Shown here: positions 38,537 to 48,705 of the stretch, in pieces
Numbering within the stretch: the first letter of the stretch is position 1
Layout of the letters: each line of letters opens with the position of its first letter
Assembly: GCA_023954255.1 (NCBI GenBank)
Contig: JAMLIH010000002.1
Coordinates: forward strand, 1 to 64,000
Source of the DNA: Phyllobacteriaceae bacterium
GTDB taxonomy: Bacteria; Pseudomonadota; Alphaproteobacteria; Rhizobiales; Rhizobiaceae
Reading direction: 5' to 3'
Length of the DNA: 64,000 nucleotides
Program-made: the position numbers and the translations under genes
The notes under the pieces: generated by a model
The model's input: the letters and a program-made list of their open reading frames with translations, nothing else
Told to the model about the DNA's origin: nothing
Databases searched by the model: none

Positions 38537-39553
38537 TCATTGTGCCGGACGGGGGAACTGGGTGAAGCCGGAACCCATGGAAATGCCGCCGCACTGAACG
38601 AAGAGAAAGCCTGCCGTGGAGGCAACGCCGCCGGCCTTCAGGCTCTCGCATTCGCCCGCCTCGAGCAGTTCAAGCCCCTTCCGGCGGATCGCCACCACGT
38701 CGTTCATGCTGAGGGTCGGCCCGGCCTTGGACGGCAGGCTGGAAAGCCGCTGGTCCTTCAGTTCCGCAGTAAGTTTTCCCGGCACCGCGGGTTGGGAGGC
38801 GGCCGGCTTGGGACTCGCGGGTTGCACGGCCGCAGCTTCATCGGGCTTGGCGGCAACGGCAATGCCGACGGCCTTCGCCTCCGTGTTGGCGGCCTGGGCG
38901 GCGGCCGGTTCCGTGCTGGCGGACGGCGAACTGGTACCGGGTGTGGGTGCTGCTGTTGTTGCAGTCTTGTTCGCCGAAGCAGTCTGGCCTTTGGCATCCG
39001 CATTGCCGTCGGCGGCTTTTGCAGTCTTGCCTTCCGGCGACTTTTTCTGCTGCGCCATTGCAGCCTTCGCCTTTTCGGCCTCCTCGGCCTTGCGTTTTTC
39101 CTCCGCCAGTTTTTGCCGGCGTTGGCGCTCGGCAACCTTCTTGACTTCGGCTTCCTGTTTCAGCCGCGCCTCCTCGGCGAGTTTGTCCGCTTCGATCTTT
39201 TTTGTCAGCGACGGCGCCAGGGCAAGCCGCTCGACCGGAAGCCAGAGCGCGATCTGGCCGGCAGCCTGACTGTCGGAAGTCATGCCGTATTTGGCCCGCG
39301 CCGTGGCCGCGTCCATGTACCCTGTAATGCGGGCAAAACCGCCCGAAATCTCGAATACCGCAATGCCGGATCCCGCTCGCGGCGCCCCCTTGCTCACCTG
39401 TGGGCAGGAGGCTTTCGGGCAAAGGTAGGCCGGTCCCGATTGCATGGCTCTGGCAATCGACTGCGCATGAGCCTGCCCGCCGGTCAATGCCGTGGCGAGC
39501 AGCACCGCAGCGAGGCTGAAAATGCTGAGACTGGAGTCGGGCCTTGTGCGCAT
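38537..39553 (-). CDS. Exported protein with TolA-like charged coiled coil, unknown function
   Basis: 338 aa. The signal peptide is MRTRPDSSLSIFSLAAVLLA and on to GGQAHAQ. A first globular part (about 35-115) has two cysteines (YLCPKASCPQ) and GIAVFEISGGFARITGYMDA. Residues about 115-165 are a Lys/Glu/Ala heptad-like helix (KKIEADKLAEEARLKQEAEV, KRKAEEAEKAKAAMAQQKK). A Pro/Ala/Thr-rich linker follows to about 275, then a C-terminal domain with two more cysteines (LLEAGECESLK and FLFVQCGGIS). The overall plan is that of a periplasm-spanning protein. No family is recognised. Divergent context: it precedes nuoA on the same strand by 123 bp. Confidence 0.7.
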   Translation of the reverse strand: MRTRPDSSLSIFSLAAVLLATALTGGQAHAQSIARAMQSGPAYLCPKASCPQVSKGAPRAGSGIAVFEISGGFARITGYMDAATARAKYGMTSDSQAAGQIALWLPVERLALAPSLTKKIEADKLAEEARLKQEAEVKKVAERQRRQKLAEEKRKAEEAEKAKAAMAQQKKSPEGKTAKAADGNADAKGQTASANKTATTAAPTPGTSSPSASTEPAAAQAANTEAKAVGIAVAAKPDEAAAVQPASPKPAASQPAVPGKLTAELKDQRLSSLPSKAGPTLSMNDVVAIRRKGLELLEAGECESLKAGGVASTAGFLFVQCGGISMGSGFTQFPRPAQ

Positions 39554-39808
39554 TCAGATCCCCCTACGCATCCGGTGCAACCGGCAAATTCCCGGCCCCT
39601 TTATGGACCGTGCAGGCAAATGGCGGCAACCGCGCGGCGAACAAACCTGATGCGAATTGTCAAAAGCCTTACAGAAATGGCCGCATCAGGCTGGGGGCAA
39701 AACGGATACCGGAGCGGTGAGTCTGGGAAAAACCTGCCGCTGCGCGCAAACACATGGCAAAAGCCAGGCTCCGCCAGTGGGCAAGGTCATAATATCATTG
39801 GGGGAATT

Positions 39809-39884
39809 TGGTGGGCGCTGACGGGATCGAACCGCCGACCTACTCGGTGTAAACGAGTTGCTCTCCCAGCTGAGCTAAGCGCCC
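39809..39884 (-). tRNA. tRNA-Val (anticodon TAC)
   Basis: Minus strand 76 nt including encoded CCA. The acceptor stem GGGCGCT pairs with AGCGCCC, allowing for overlap with the discriminator. The D arm is GCTCAGCTGGGAGAGC. The anticodon arm CTCGT-TTACACC-GAG carries TAC. The T arm is GGCGGTTCGATCCCGTC. It reads co-directionally after tRNA-Asp. Confidence 0.97.
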
Positions 39885-39966
39885 TTCCCTTGCCGTTCCC
39901 TTTCCTTTCGGATGGAACCGGACATTCCTGCAGCAGCGCCATTTCCGGACAGTGTCCGAAGCGAAA

Positions 39967-40043
39967 TGGCGCGAGTGACGGGGCTCGAACCCGCGACCTC
40001 CGGCGTGACAGGCCGGCACTCTAACCAACTGAGCTACACCCGC
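39967..40043 (-). tRNA. tRNA-Asp (anticodon GTC)
   Basis: Minus strand 77 nt including encoded CCA. Acceptor GCGGGTG pairs with CACTCGC (one G-U pair). The D arm is GCTCAGTTGGTTAGAGT. The anticodon stem CCGGC/GCCGG encloses CTGTCAC with GTC. The T arm is GCGGGTTCGAGCCCCGT. It lies 82 bp upstream of tRNA-Val, probably one transcript. Confidence 0.97.
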
Positions 40044-40085
40044 AAGAATTCGCGAGGCAGGTTGCCCTGCCCCGAGGGTGTGCGT

Positions 40086-40114
40086 GGCTTACGGTTTTCA
40101 CCTATCGAAGTCAA
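40086..40114 (-). promoter_or_regulatory. Promoter of the tRNA-Asp/tRNA-Val unit
   Basis: Minus strand TTGACT (40114-40109), 17-bp spacer, TAAGCC (40091-40086), 43 bp before the tRNA-Asp 5' end. Confidence 0.55.
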
Positions 40115-40157
40115 GCGCAGAAAACCGGGACCGTTTAATTTTCCTGAAACCGGCAAA

Positions 40158-40179
40158 TTGCCCGGCGCAAGCCGGGCAA
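40158..40179 (-). terminator. Terminator-like hairpin after the YeeE/YedE gene
   Basis: TTGCCCGGC and GCCGGGCAA form a perfect 9-bp stem with a 4-nt loop, about 80 bp past the stop at 40262. It is followed on the minus strand by TTTGCC, a short U-run. Another GC-rich stem (GGCCGC/GCGGCC near 40238-40253) lies nearer the gene. Confidence 0.5.
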
Positions 40180-40261
40180 AACCGTTCGAATCAGGCCCGC
40201 CAAAACCGGCCTGAAAGCCTGCAAAAGCCTGCCACAGGCCGCCTTTGCGGCCCCCCTGGAA

Positions 40262-41356
40262 CTATTCGGCAGGAACGGGGGAAGGCTTTGCATCCGTCCG
40301 TTCAGCCAGCCTGCGCAGCACCGTGTCCGTGGCGGCGCAAAACGTCATCATGGCTGCAAGGCCCAGCAGGGAACTGACCGCCAGAACGGAACCGCCGGTA
40401 AAGCCTGCGCCGACCGTGCAGCCCACTGCCAGAATGCCGCCAAAGCCCATCAGCGCACCGCCGGCGACGTAGCGCATGACATTCGGTGCACCCGCTTCGC
40501 CGAAGCCGCGAAGTGCAAAGCTGCGGAACAGTACAGAGGCGGCAAAGGCGCCGAGCAGCAGGCCCGCAATCAGGCCGGTGTCGAGCGACAGATATTCTTC
40601 CGCCCCGCCGCTCGCCACATAATTGATGGCATTGGCCGACGGCCGGGAAAACGAAAGGCTCTCGATCTCGATCGGATCGAAGACCTGTGAGGAGAGCTGA
40701 TGGGTCGCATACCAGCCGGCCGTGACAAGCGCACCAATCAGCACGCCGCCAGCGCCTTTCCAGGGCGACAGCCGGCTGCGCAGGGCGATGACGAACGCCG
40801 CAGCCAGAACGGAACCGCCAAGCACGAGACCGATGTGATTGCTTCCAAGCAGTTCACCCAATCCATTGCCGCCGATCGCGGATGTGCTGGCAAGGCCACC
40901 GAATCCATCGCGCAGCGGCACCAGAAAGCCCTGATAGGTCGCAAGCGCCACAGCAGCGATCACGCCGGTTGCCGTCAGCGCCCTGAGATTGCCGCCTGCC
41001 GCCAGCACCATCAGCCGGCTGGTGCAGCCGCGCGCCAGCGCCATGCCGACGCCGAACAGCGCGCCACCGATCGCAGCCCCCGAAAGGCTTTGCGAGGTAC
41101 GGAAGAAGCGGCTTTCACCCACTTCGATCCAGCCATTGAGGATCGCCAGCTGGGTCGACAGGATTGCGACGCCCAGCGCCAGCAGCCAGACCGGCAGGGC
41201 GGTGGCGATTTTGCGGTCCATGATCTCCAGGATTGCCGAACGGGTGCAGAACCCGCTGCGTTCAGCGGCAAAGCCGAAGAAAAATGCAAGCGTGAAGCCC
41301 GCAAGTGCGAGCGTGGCCGGTTCGCCGATGGCGTCGATGACGGGTACGAAATTCAT
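40262..41356 (-). CDS. YeeE/YedE family (sulfur transport) membrane protein
   Basis: 364 aa with about nine to ten hydrophobic helices. It is a two-repeat protein with the family glycine/cysteine motifs GFAAERSGFCTRSAI near the N-terminus, GMALARGCTSRLMVLAAGGN in the first half, and GFGGILAVGCTVGAGFTGGS in the second half. Members import thiosulfate or related sulfur species; the pore cysteines in those motifs are conserved here. Substrate not proven. ATG at 41356 has AAAGGTGA upstream; an earlier in-frame start would add nine residues. It is divergent from folE; no TusA or rhodanese partner is adjacent. Confidence 0.88.
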   Translation of the reverse strand: MNFVPVIDAIGEPATLALAGFTLAFFFGFAAERSGFCTRSAILEIMDRKIATALPVWLLALGVAILSTQLAILNGWIEVGESRFFRTSQSLSGAAIGGALFGVGMALARGCTSRLMVLAAGGNLRALTATGVIAAVALATYQGFLVPLRDGFGGLASTSAIGGNGLGELLGSNHIGLVLGGSVLAAAFVIALRSRLSPWKGAGGVLIGALVTAGWYATHQLSSQVFDPIEIESLSFSRPSANAINYVASGGAEEYLSLDTGLIAGLLLGAFAASVLFRSFALRGFGEAGAPNVMRYVAGGALMGFGGILAVGCTVGAGFTGGSVLAVSSLLGLAAMMTFCAATDTVLRRLAERTDAKPSPVPAE

Positions 41357-41845
41357 TGAAATCACCTTTGCGCGGTCTGCCACGGTATCTGCCCGCAGCA
41401 GGCGGGGTTTTCCTCCGGCTCAGGATAGCGCTCCGGGGCTGATGGGCCGAAGATCGGCATTTCCTTGCAGGGCGCGCCGGTGGAAAAGTTTTCCGCCCGC
41501 CCGCCAACTGGCGCAAACCCGTTTCGGCGGGCACGAAATTGACCGCCAATGCTCCAATCGCGTCAATCCGCTGCCGCATGAAAGCGTTGAACTTGGCGCG
41601 GCTATGCTTATATTGAAGCCGCCGGAAGCGACCCTTCCGGAAGTCTGGTCACCGTGCCGGAAGCCTGCCGCCCCCAAGGGGCGGCATGCCGAAAGCCCCG
41701 GAACCCGGCCAAAGCCGAAAATGGCCCTCTGCCGTGCGTCATTGATGCCGCAACACAGGAGGGAACAGTCCATAGCTCCCGGCTGCGTCTGGTCCGATAC
41801 CGGTCAATGTAGCTATTGAGGATCGATCCTTTGCGGGAGACAAGC
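41357..41845. other. 489-bp divergent gap between the YeeE/YedE gene and folE
   Basis: No convincing gene: the open frames are overlapping artefacts without ribosome-binding sites. It must hold the start signals of both divergent genes. A short inverted pair CGACCCTTCCGG / CCGGAAG and a GCCCCCAAGGGGC stem are seen near 41628-41685. No riboswitch class is recognised. Confidence 0.5.
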
Positions 41846-42481
41846 ATGGACGCCATCATCAAGGATTTGAAGTCGCGCGGCGGCCGCAAGGTGCTGCCCA
41901 AAAGCCAGCGCCCGACCCAGGCGGAAGCCGAGGAAGCGGTTCGCACCCTGCTCAAATGGATGGGCGAGGATATCAACCGCGAGGGCCTTGTCGATACGCC
42001 CAGCCGCGTTGCCAAGGCCTACGGCGAACTGTTTTCGGGCTATGACCAGAAACCCGCCGAAGTGCTCGGCCGCACCTTCGAGGAAGTTGGCGGCTATGAC
42101 GACATGGTGCTGGTCAAGGACATCGACTTCCACTCCCATTGCGAACACCACATGGTGCCGATCATCGGCAAGGCTCATGTCGCCTATCTGCCCGACGGCA
42201 AGGTGCTCGGCCTGTCGAAGATCGCCCGCACGGTCGATATCTTCGCACGCCGCCTGCAGACCCAGGAAAACATGACCGCCGAGATCGCCTATGCCATCGA
42301 CGAGGCGCTGGCCCCGCGCGGTGTTGCCGTAATGATCGAGGCCGAACACATGTGCATGGCGATGCGCGGCATCAAGAAAATGGGTTCGACTACGACCACG
42401 ACCTGCTTTACCGGCGCTTTCCGCAACGATCCCGCCGAGCAGGTCAGTTTCATGACCCTGTTGCGGATGAACCGCGAGTAA
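41846..42481 (+). CDS. folE: GTP cyclohydrolase I
   Basis: Converts GTP to dihydroneopterin triphosphate, first step of folate (and queuosine) synthesis. 211 aa with the type I zinc and active-site motif [20 protein letters not shown] and the family signature [20 protein letters not shown]. The second zinc-ligand region is [14 protein letters not shown] at 41846 has GCGGGAG 6 nt upstream; an upstream in-frame start would add ten residues. Confidence 0.96.
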   Translation: MDAIIKDLKSRGGRKVLPKSQRPTQAEAEEAVRTLLKWMGEDINREGLVDTPSRVAKAYGELFSGYDQKPAEVLGRTFEEVGGYDDMVLVKDIDFHSHCEHHMVPIIGKAHVAYLPDGKVLGLSKIARTVDIFARRLQTQENMTAEIAYAIDEALAPRGVAVMIEAEHMCMAMRGIKKMGSTTTTTCFTGAFRNDPAEQVSFMTLLRMNRE

Positions 42482-42523
42482 GGCATTACCCCGGCAGATA
42501 GTCTGCATGCCGGGATACCGATC

Positions 42524-42973
42524 ATGACTGCATTTCTTCCGCCTGCAAAAGGTGCCGAACAGGAGGAAGGCGAAGCCTTCCGCCCGAAATTCGATTCGGC
42601 GGGCCTCATCACCGCTGTTGCCTGCGAAGCGCAAAGCGGCGAGGTCCTGATGCTGGCGCACATGAATGCCGAAGCGCTGCAGAAGACACTCGAAACCGGC
42701 AAGGCGCATTATTACAGCCGCTCGCGCCAGTCGATCTGGCTCAAGGGCGAGACCTCGGGCAATGTCCAGATGGTCGAGAGCGTTGCGACCGACTGCGATC
42801 AGGATGCCATTGTGCTGAAGGTACGCCAGCAGGGCGCGGCAGCCGCCTGCCATACCGGCCGGGTAAGCTGTTTCTACCGGACCGTGAAACAGGACGGCAA
42901 AGGCGGCTACGCGCTCACCTTCGACAGCCGGGAAAAACGTTTCGATTCCGGTGAGGTCTACGGCAAGGAGTAG
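42524..42973 (+). CDS. hisI: Phosphoribosyl-AMP cyclohydrolase
   Basis: Third step of histidine synthesis: opens the adenine ring of PR-AMP. 149 aa; monofunctional (no HisE pyrophosphohydrolase domain). Zinc- and Mg-binding residues are visible in [15 protein letters not shown] and [15 protein letters not shown], after [19 protein letters not shown]. It lies 42 bp after folE; no other his gene is nearby. Confidence 0.96.
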   Translation: MTAFLPPAKGAEQEEGEAFRPKFDSAGLITAVACEAQSGEVLMLAHMNAEALQKTLETGKAHYYSRSRQSIWLKGETSGNVQMVESVATDCDQDAIVLKVRQQGAAAACHTGRVSCFYRTVKQDGKGGYALTFDSREKRFDSGEVYGKE

Positions 42974-42979
42974 GCCTGC

Positions 42980-43519
42980 CTATTCTCCCCAGAGTTCGCG
43001 CCGCATCCAGAAGTCCGGCAATTGCAGGCGCCCCTCGCCGGCAATGTCCTCATCGGCAAGCGGCATGTACTGCCAGGCTTGCGACCATTCCTGTGGCAAT
43101 TCGTACGGTGCTTTCACCGTTGCGCCCGGCAAAAACCCGAGCCTGCCGTAGTAGGCCGGATCGCCCAGGACGAACACCTGTTCGACATCCAGCGCCTTCA
43201 GGAGCCGCAATCCCTCACGGATGATGGCGCTGCCAATTCCCGAACGCTGAAGGTTTGGATCAACGGCAACCGGCCCCAGAAGCGCGATTTTCCGTTCCGT
43301 TCCACCGATGCTGCCGAGCGTGAACACCGCATGGCCTGCGGCAAGGCCATCCCTTTCCCCGACAAGCGACAGAATTTCCTCGTCGCAGGCCATCATGGCG
43401 CGAACAAGCGGCAACAAATCCTCCTCGCGAAAGGCGGCCGGATAAAGCGATTCGATGAAGGCGAGATCGCCGGACCGGCTTTTCCGGATTGTCAGTTTGC
43501 CATGCGTGCCGGTTGTCAT
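42980..43519 (-). CDS. GNAT family N-acetyltransferase
   Basis: 179 aa, YhbS-like. The acetyl-CoA site is PVAVDPNLQRSGIGSAIIRE (the R/Q-x-x-G-x-G/A loop), followed by VEQVFVLGDPAYYGRLGFLP, typical of the YhbS branch. Substrate unknown. ATG at 43519 overlaps the stop of the upstream DUF2332 gene (ATGA), so the two are translationally coupled. It is convergent with hisI; only 6 bp separate the stops. Confidence 0.88.
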   Translation of the reverse strand: MTTGTHGKLTIRKSRSGDLAFIESLYPAAFREEDLLPLVRAMMACDEEILSLVGERDGLAAGHAVFTLGSIGGTERKIALLGPVAVDPNLQRSGIGSAIIREGLRLLKALDVEQVFVLGDPAYYGRLGFLPGATVKAPYELPQEWSQAWQYMPLADEDIAGEGRLQLPDFWMRRELWGE

Positions 43520-44592
43520 CGGGTTCCACCCTGTGGCGGATTGCGCCAGTCGATCCAGCGGCCGTGAAAATCCACCCGCCCAAGCTCGTAAACCGTACCA
43601 TCGGGCCAGAGCGTAAGCTGCAGTCTGGCGCCGGGCTGGCTGCCGTCGTTCTCCATCGAGATTCGGGCAATCGGCGCTGTTTCGCTTGCCCGCGCGCAAT
43701 GTTCCGCCAGCAGCGCCTCGCCACGCGCCTTCGCCTCTGGCGGGAAATACTGCCAGGCAACGGTGTGCTGGATAACCATGGCAACGCCCTCCCCGCGGTT
43801 CGCCAGTTCCCGCTCAAGCCAGTCGATGGCGTCTTCCCGGTCGATCCGTACGCCATTGGTGCGAGCCAGTCCGATGGCATTCCTGATCAGCGCCACACGC
43901 CCGGTCTGGTCCGGCCAGATATAGGCCAGCAACCGCAAGGCCTGCCGTTCGTCACTCAGATCAATCGGCGCGAGATCGCAGCCGCGCACCGAATCGACGC
44001 GGAGATTGGCCTGAACCGGCGGCTCTCCTTTCCATTCAGGCGCAAGCACCAGACCGTCCTGCGGCCCGATCAGGAAGGAATCCGCCCTCAGTCCGTATTG
44101 CGAGGCATTGAGGTTCAGCCCGGCGCTGGCGCCCAGTTCGCGGATGGCAAGCGGCAGGCCGAAATTGGCTGATATGGCATGATAGGCCGGAATGAGCGCC
44201 ACCGAGCGGCGAACCTCGTTGGTCTGCGGCGCGCTGGCGAGAAAGGCGATGATGGTAGCCGCATTGCGCGCCATGGCATCGGCCAGCACCTGCCAAAGCG
44301 CCGCATCGTTGTGCTGTGTGTGATCGAAGACCGGCGGATAGGCTTCCGCCAGAATAGGATCGGCACCACTCACGACGAGATAGTTCAGCGCCCCGCACAA
44401 TCTGAGCGCCACGCTGTCGGCCTGTATCCGGGGATCGCCCGGCCATTTCAGCAGATGGCCGCCGACCGGCGTGTCTTCATCGAGGCGCTCGGCAAACAGT
44501 CTGCAAATCCGGGCGGTGAACGGCGAACCCAGCGCTTCGCAGGCAATCGCCTGATCGGTGAAAACCTTTCGGACTTCCGCTGCGCCCGCCAA
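43516..44592 (-). CDS. DUF2332 family protein
   Basis: 358 aa, cytoplasmic. Recognisable by SPFTARICRLFAERLDEDTP at the N-terminus, the RLCGALNYLVVSGADP region, and LGASAGLNLNASQYGL, which resembles a methyltransferase-like glycine loop. It ends in a beta-rich part (ARLQLTLWPDGTVYELGRVD). No function is established for the family. The start is probably TTG at 44592, 5 bp past the eno stop with AAAGG 9 nt before it; no ATG fits. It forms an operon-like run eno-DUF2332-GNAT. Confidence 0.8.
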   Translation of the reverse strand: MAGAAEVRKVFTDQAIACEALGSPFTARICRLFAERLDEDTPVGGHLLKWPGDPRIQADSVALRLCGALNYLVVSGADPILAEAYPPVFDHTQHNDAALWQVLADAMARNAATIIAFLASAPQTNEVRRSVALIPAYHAISANFGLPLAIRELGASAGLNLNASQYGLRADSFLIGPQDGLVLAPEWKGEPPVQANLRVDSVRGCDLAPIDLSDERQALRLLAYIWPDQTGRVALIRNAIGLARTNGVRIDREDAIDWLERELANRGEGVAMVIQHTVAWQYFPPEAKARGEALLAEHCARASETAPIARISMENDGSQPGARLQLTLWPDGTVYELGRVDFHGRWIDWRNPPQGGTR

Positions 44593-44597
44593 ACAGA

Positions 44598-45935
<1,338 letters not shown>

Positions 45936-45937
45936 TT

Positions 45938-46246
45938 AGAGCGTGTCTTGTCTAGATGGAATAGTTTGAACACAGGGAGTTTGGTCTTCGATTAGGAGGG
46001 AAAAGCGACACAGTGCAAGCACTGTTAGCTTTTTCCAACGACGTCCGAAGGCCAAAGAACCAAGTTCAGGCGATTTCAAAAAAGATAATCCTTTCAATCT
46101 CCTGCACTCCCTGCTGTGGTGTCTTTTCCGCTCCGACTTTGTCGAAATCCTCGACCGATGCTATGGCATCGCTCTGCGGTGTTCTCCTCGTCAGAGACGA
46201 AAAACCCATCCATTCAAACTGCTTCCAGCTAAACAAGACACGCTCT
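45938..46246. mobile_element. MITE-like element with long terminal inverted repeats (309 bp)
   Basis: The ends are AGAGCGTGTCTTGT at 45938-45951 and its perfect reverse complement at 46233-46246. The match extends to about 33 bp per end with three mismatches and a one-base gap (TAG-TGGAA then AGTTTGAA), and more weakly to about 60 bp. Inside is a long hairpin, GGAAAAGC...ACAGTGC-AA-GCACTGT...GCTTTTTCC, at about 45999-46035. No transposase fits in 309 bp. The end sequence recalls IS5-type elements, but I cannot name a parent IS. No clear target-site duplication. It fills most of the 556-bp gap between eno and the LprI-like gene; base composition is lower in GC than its surroundings. Confidence 0.65.
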
Positions 46247-46428
46247 GGCTGCCCGATACAGCAAAGCCCGCCTTTAGGCAATTTGCGCTGCGGCCATGGA
46301 CGCACAAATTCCACAAAACCATCCCGGGTTTGCCACAATTCGGTCCTTTCGCCTCCCAATTTCATGGTTAATCAATGCTCAATCAGGGGCGCAACGGGAA
46401 GAAGACCCCAACCCAAACAGGTGACGTG

Positions 46429-46833
46429 ATGGCCAATCTGACGATGAATGACAAATCCCCCGCCGAAGATGCCGCTTTTTCGCCGGTTGCGCTATTCGGC
46501 CAGGCAATTCTTCTGCCGGCAGCCATTTGCGTGGCGGGTGTCGCCCTGTTCTGGTCGCTCCCTGCCCAGGCCCAGTCGTTTTCCTGTGCCGATGCCGACA
46601 AGCCGGCGGAATTCGCCGTCTGCAACAACGAAAACCTTCTCGCCCTTGATGAGAAGCTCGGCAACGTGTTCACCACCGCCTATGTGAAGGCGGCCACCAC
46701 GCCGCAGCGCCAGTCGGTAACCCGCGAACAGAGTGAATGGCTGAAGGCGCGCAACGCCTGTGGTGCCGACTTCACCTGCCTCGATCTGCGCTATCGCGAG
46801 CAGATTAGCCGCCTCTCCCAGCGCGGCGCCTGA
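46429..46833 (+). CDS. LprI-like (DUF1311) secreted protein
   Basis: 134 aa. The N-terminal membrane/signal segment is about residues 17-50 (AILLPAAICVAGVALFWSLP, then AQAQ). The mature domain carries the DUF1311 pattern: SFSCADADKPAEFAVCNNENL, LDEKLGNVFTTAY, and QSEWLKARNACGADFTCLDLRY, with four cysteines. Some family members inhibit lysozyme; others are uncharacterised. ATG at 46429 follows GGTGACGTG; a start 18 codons earlier is possible. Convergent with kdsA. Confidence 0.82.
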   Translation: MANLTMNDKSPAEDAAFSPVALFGQAILLPAAICVAGVALFWSLPAQAQSFSCADADKPAEFAVCNNENLLALDEKLGNVFTTAYVKAATTPQRQSVTREQSEWLKARNACGADFTCLDLRYREQISRLSQRGA

Positions 46834-46848
46834 ACAGGCACAGGTTCT

Positions 46849-47697
46849 CTAACCCTTTACAATCGCATCGATGGCCATGAGCTGTTCGAGCAGCCCGGCC
46901 ATGTCGGAAAGCCTGACCATGTTGGGCCCGTCCGAGGACATCGTGTTGTCGGGATCGTCATGGGTCTCGATGAACACGCCCGCAACGCCCGTGGCGACCG
47001 CAGCGCGCGCCAGATAGGGCACCATGGTGCGGTCGCCCCCCGAAGAACCGCCCTGTCCGCCAGGGCTCTGTACCGAATGCGTCGCATCGAAAACGACGGG
47101 CGCGCCGGTCTCGCGCGCCATGATCGGCAACGCCCGCATGTCGGAAACCAGCGTGTTGTAGCCGAAGCTGGCGCCGCGTTCGGTGACGATGACGTTGGCA
47201 TTGCCGCTATCGGTGATCTTCTTCACCACATTGGGCATGTCCCAGGGAGCGAGAAACTGCCCCTTCTTGACGTTGATCACCGAGCCGGTCTTTGCCGCTG
47301 CGATCAGCAGATCGGTCTGCCGGCATAAAAATGCCGGGATCTGCAGCATGTCCACATGCGGCGCAACCTCGGCGCATTGTTCTGCGGTGTGGACATCGGT
47401 GATGATGGCCACGCCCAGTTCGCTGCGCAAATCGTCGAAGATCGGCATGGAGGCTTCAAGCCCCACACCGCGCGTTGCGCCGATCGAGGTGCGGTTGGCC
47501 TTGTCATAGCTCGACTTGTAGACGAAACCGATGCCCAGTTCTTCGGTCAGTTCCTTCAGCGCGCCGGCCATGTCGAAGGCATGCTGGCGTGATTCGAGCT
47601 GGCAGGGACCGGCGATCAGCGTCAGCGGCCCGGCATTGGAGAACTCGGCCTTGCCGACCTTGACGACGGCATTTGCCCCGTTTTCGGACTTGCTCAC
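46849..47697 (-). CDS. kdsA: 3-deoxy-8-phosphooctulonate synthase
   Basis: Condenses PEP and arabinose-5-phosphate to KDO-8-phosphate for lipopolysaccharide. 282 aa TIM barrel: [60 protein letters not shown] and [14 protein letters not shown]. The Cys in AGPCQLE may mark a metal-dependent type. The start overlaps the stop of the upstream VOC gene (ATGA). Confidence 0.96.
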   Translation of the reverse strand: MSKSENGANAVVKVGKAEFSNAGPLTLIAGPCQLESRQHAFDMAGALKELTEELGIGFVYKSSYDKANRTSIGATRGVGLEASMPIFDDLRSELGVAIITDVHTAEQCAEVAPHVDMLQIPAFLCRQTDLLIAAAKTGSVINVKKGQFLAPWDMPNVVKKITDSGNANVIVTERGASFGYNTLVSDMRALPIMARETGAPVVFDATHSVQSPGGQGGSSGGDRTMVPYLARAAVATGVAGVFIETHDDPDNTMSSDGPNMVRLSDMAGLLEQLMAIDAIVKG

Positions 47698-48593
47698 TTG
47701 CCGGCCTCCTCGAAGGCGATGACACAGCCCTGCCCGGCCGCATGATCGACCACCACGCGCTGGGCGATCCGGCGGCAGGCAACCTTGTTTTTCTTCAGCA
47801 GTTTCTCGGTTTTATCGAGGTTCTTCACCGCGACGGAAAACGCCCGGAACCGCAATCCGCGCCCGTGGCAGCCGCTCTCGATGCCATACCAGGCTTTCAG
47901 CCCCCTGGCGGTATAGGTTGCGACATTGCCATTGGCCGCCACAAGCTCGATGCCGAAGGAATGCGCATTGACGTCGCGCTGGTTGAGCACTTCCTGCAGG
48001 AAATACTGGAAATCGCTCGGATTGGGCTCGCCCATCGCGATCTCGGCAATGCCGAGCGCACCGTTTTCGTGTTCAACCAGCTTGCCGCGCTTTGCCGGTG
48101 GCGCCTTCACCTGTTCGCAGGTGCAAACGAAACTGTCCGGTGATCTCAAATCGTCGGCAAAGGCAAGCTTGAAACTGGCAGTGGTCTTGTTGCCGCCCGC
48201 GCTTTCGAAGACACGCGAGAACTCGAGTTTTTTGCCGCCGGAAATGCCCAGTCCGGAAAACAGCTTGTGGTCTTCATCCGCATCCGCCGTCGCCAGCACC
48301 AGGGCCGAAAATCCTTCATTGCCGCGCCGGAAACGGAATGCCTGATCACGCGCCACGAACACATTGCCCTTCAGCGCTGCCGCCTCGCAGATTTCACGCT
48401 TGTGGATGGCAAGCGGCTCCAGATAGGTGCCGTTCTCGAAGAAGACACAGGCATTCTCCGTGCCGAAGGGATGCACCGCATCCGGCGCCACGGTAAAGCC
48501 CAGCCGGCCGAGGCGCTCCCGCGCCAGTTCGAGGCTCGTCACCGGCAACACGAGATGATCGATGTTGCGTGCCTTGCGGGGAGAAACTGCCAT
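47694..48593 (-). CDS. VOC/glyoxalase-like domain protein
   Basis: 299 aa. The N-terminal half resembles the Glyoxalase_3 family ([20 protein letters not shown], then [20 protein letters not shown]) with a metal-site-like His in NIDHLVL and Glu in YLEPLA. The second half repeats the fold ([20 protein letters not shown]). Substrate unknown. It overlaps kdsA by four bases. Confidence 0.82.
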   Translation of the reverse strand: MAVSPRKARNIDHLVLPVTSLELARERLGRLGFTVAPDAVHPFGTENACVFFENGTYLEPLAIHKREICEAAALKGNVFVARDQAFRFRRGNEGFSALVLATADADEDHKLFSGLGISGGKKLEFSRVFESAGGNKTTASFKLAFADDLRSPDSFVCTCEQVKAPPAKRGKLVEHENGALGIAEIAMGEPNPSDFQYFLQEVLNQRDVNAHSFGIELVAANGNVATYTARGLKAWYGIESGCHGRGLRFRAFSVAVKNLDKTEKLLKKNKVACRRIAQRVVVDHAAGQGCVIAFEEAGK

Positions 48594-48705
48594 GGGTGAA
48601 TGTCCGCATGCTGTTGGTTAAGCGACCGCCAGCCGGTTTGCCCGATCACGGCACGATTGGCAAGGGAGGAGCGCAATTGTCGCCCATCCGGTGGCAACCA
48701 TTGCC

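Noticed and set aside
41420..41773. Small overlapping open frames between the YeeE/YedE gene and folE
   Set aside because: No ribosome-binding sites, no domain, conflicting strands; treated as a divergent control region.
46066..46365. A 99-codon minus-strand frame across the MITE-like element
   Set aside because: It crosses the element's right terminal repeat into flanking DNA and has no transposase motif.
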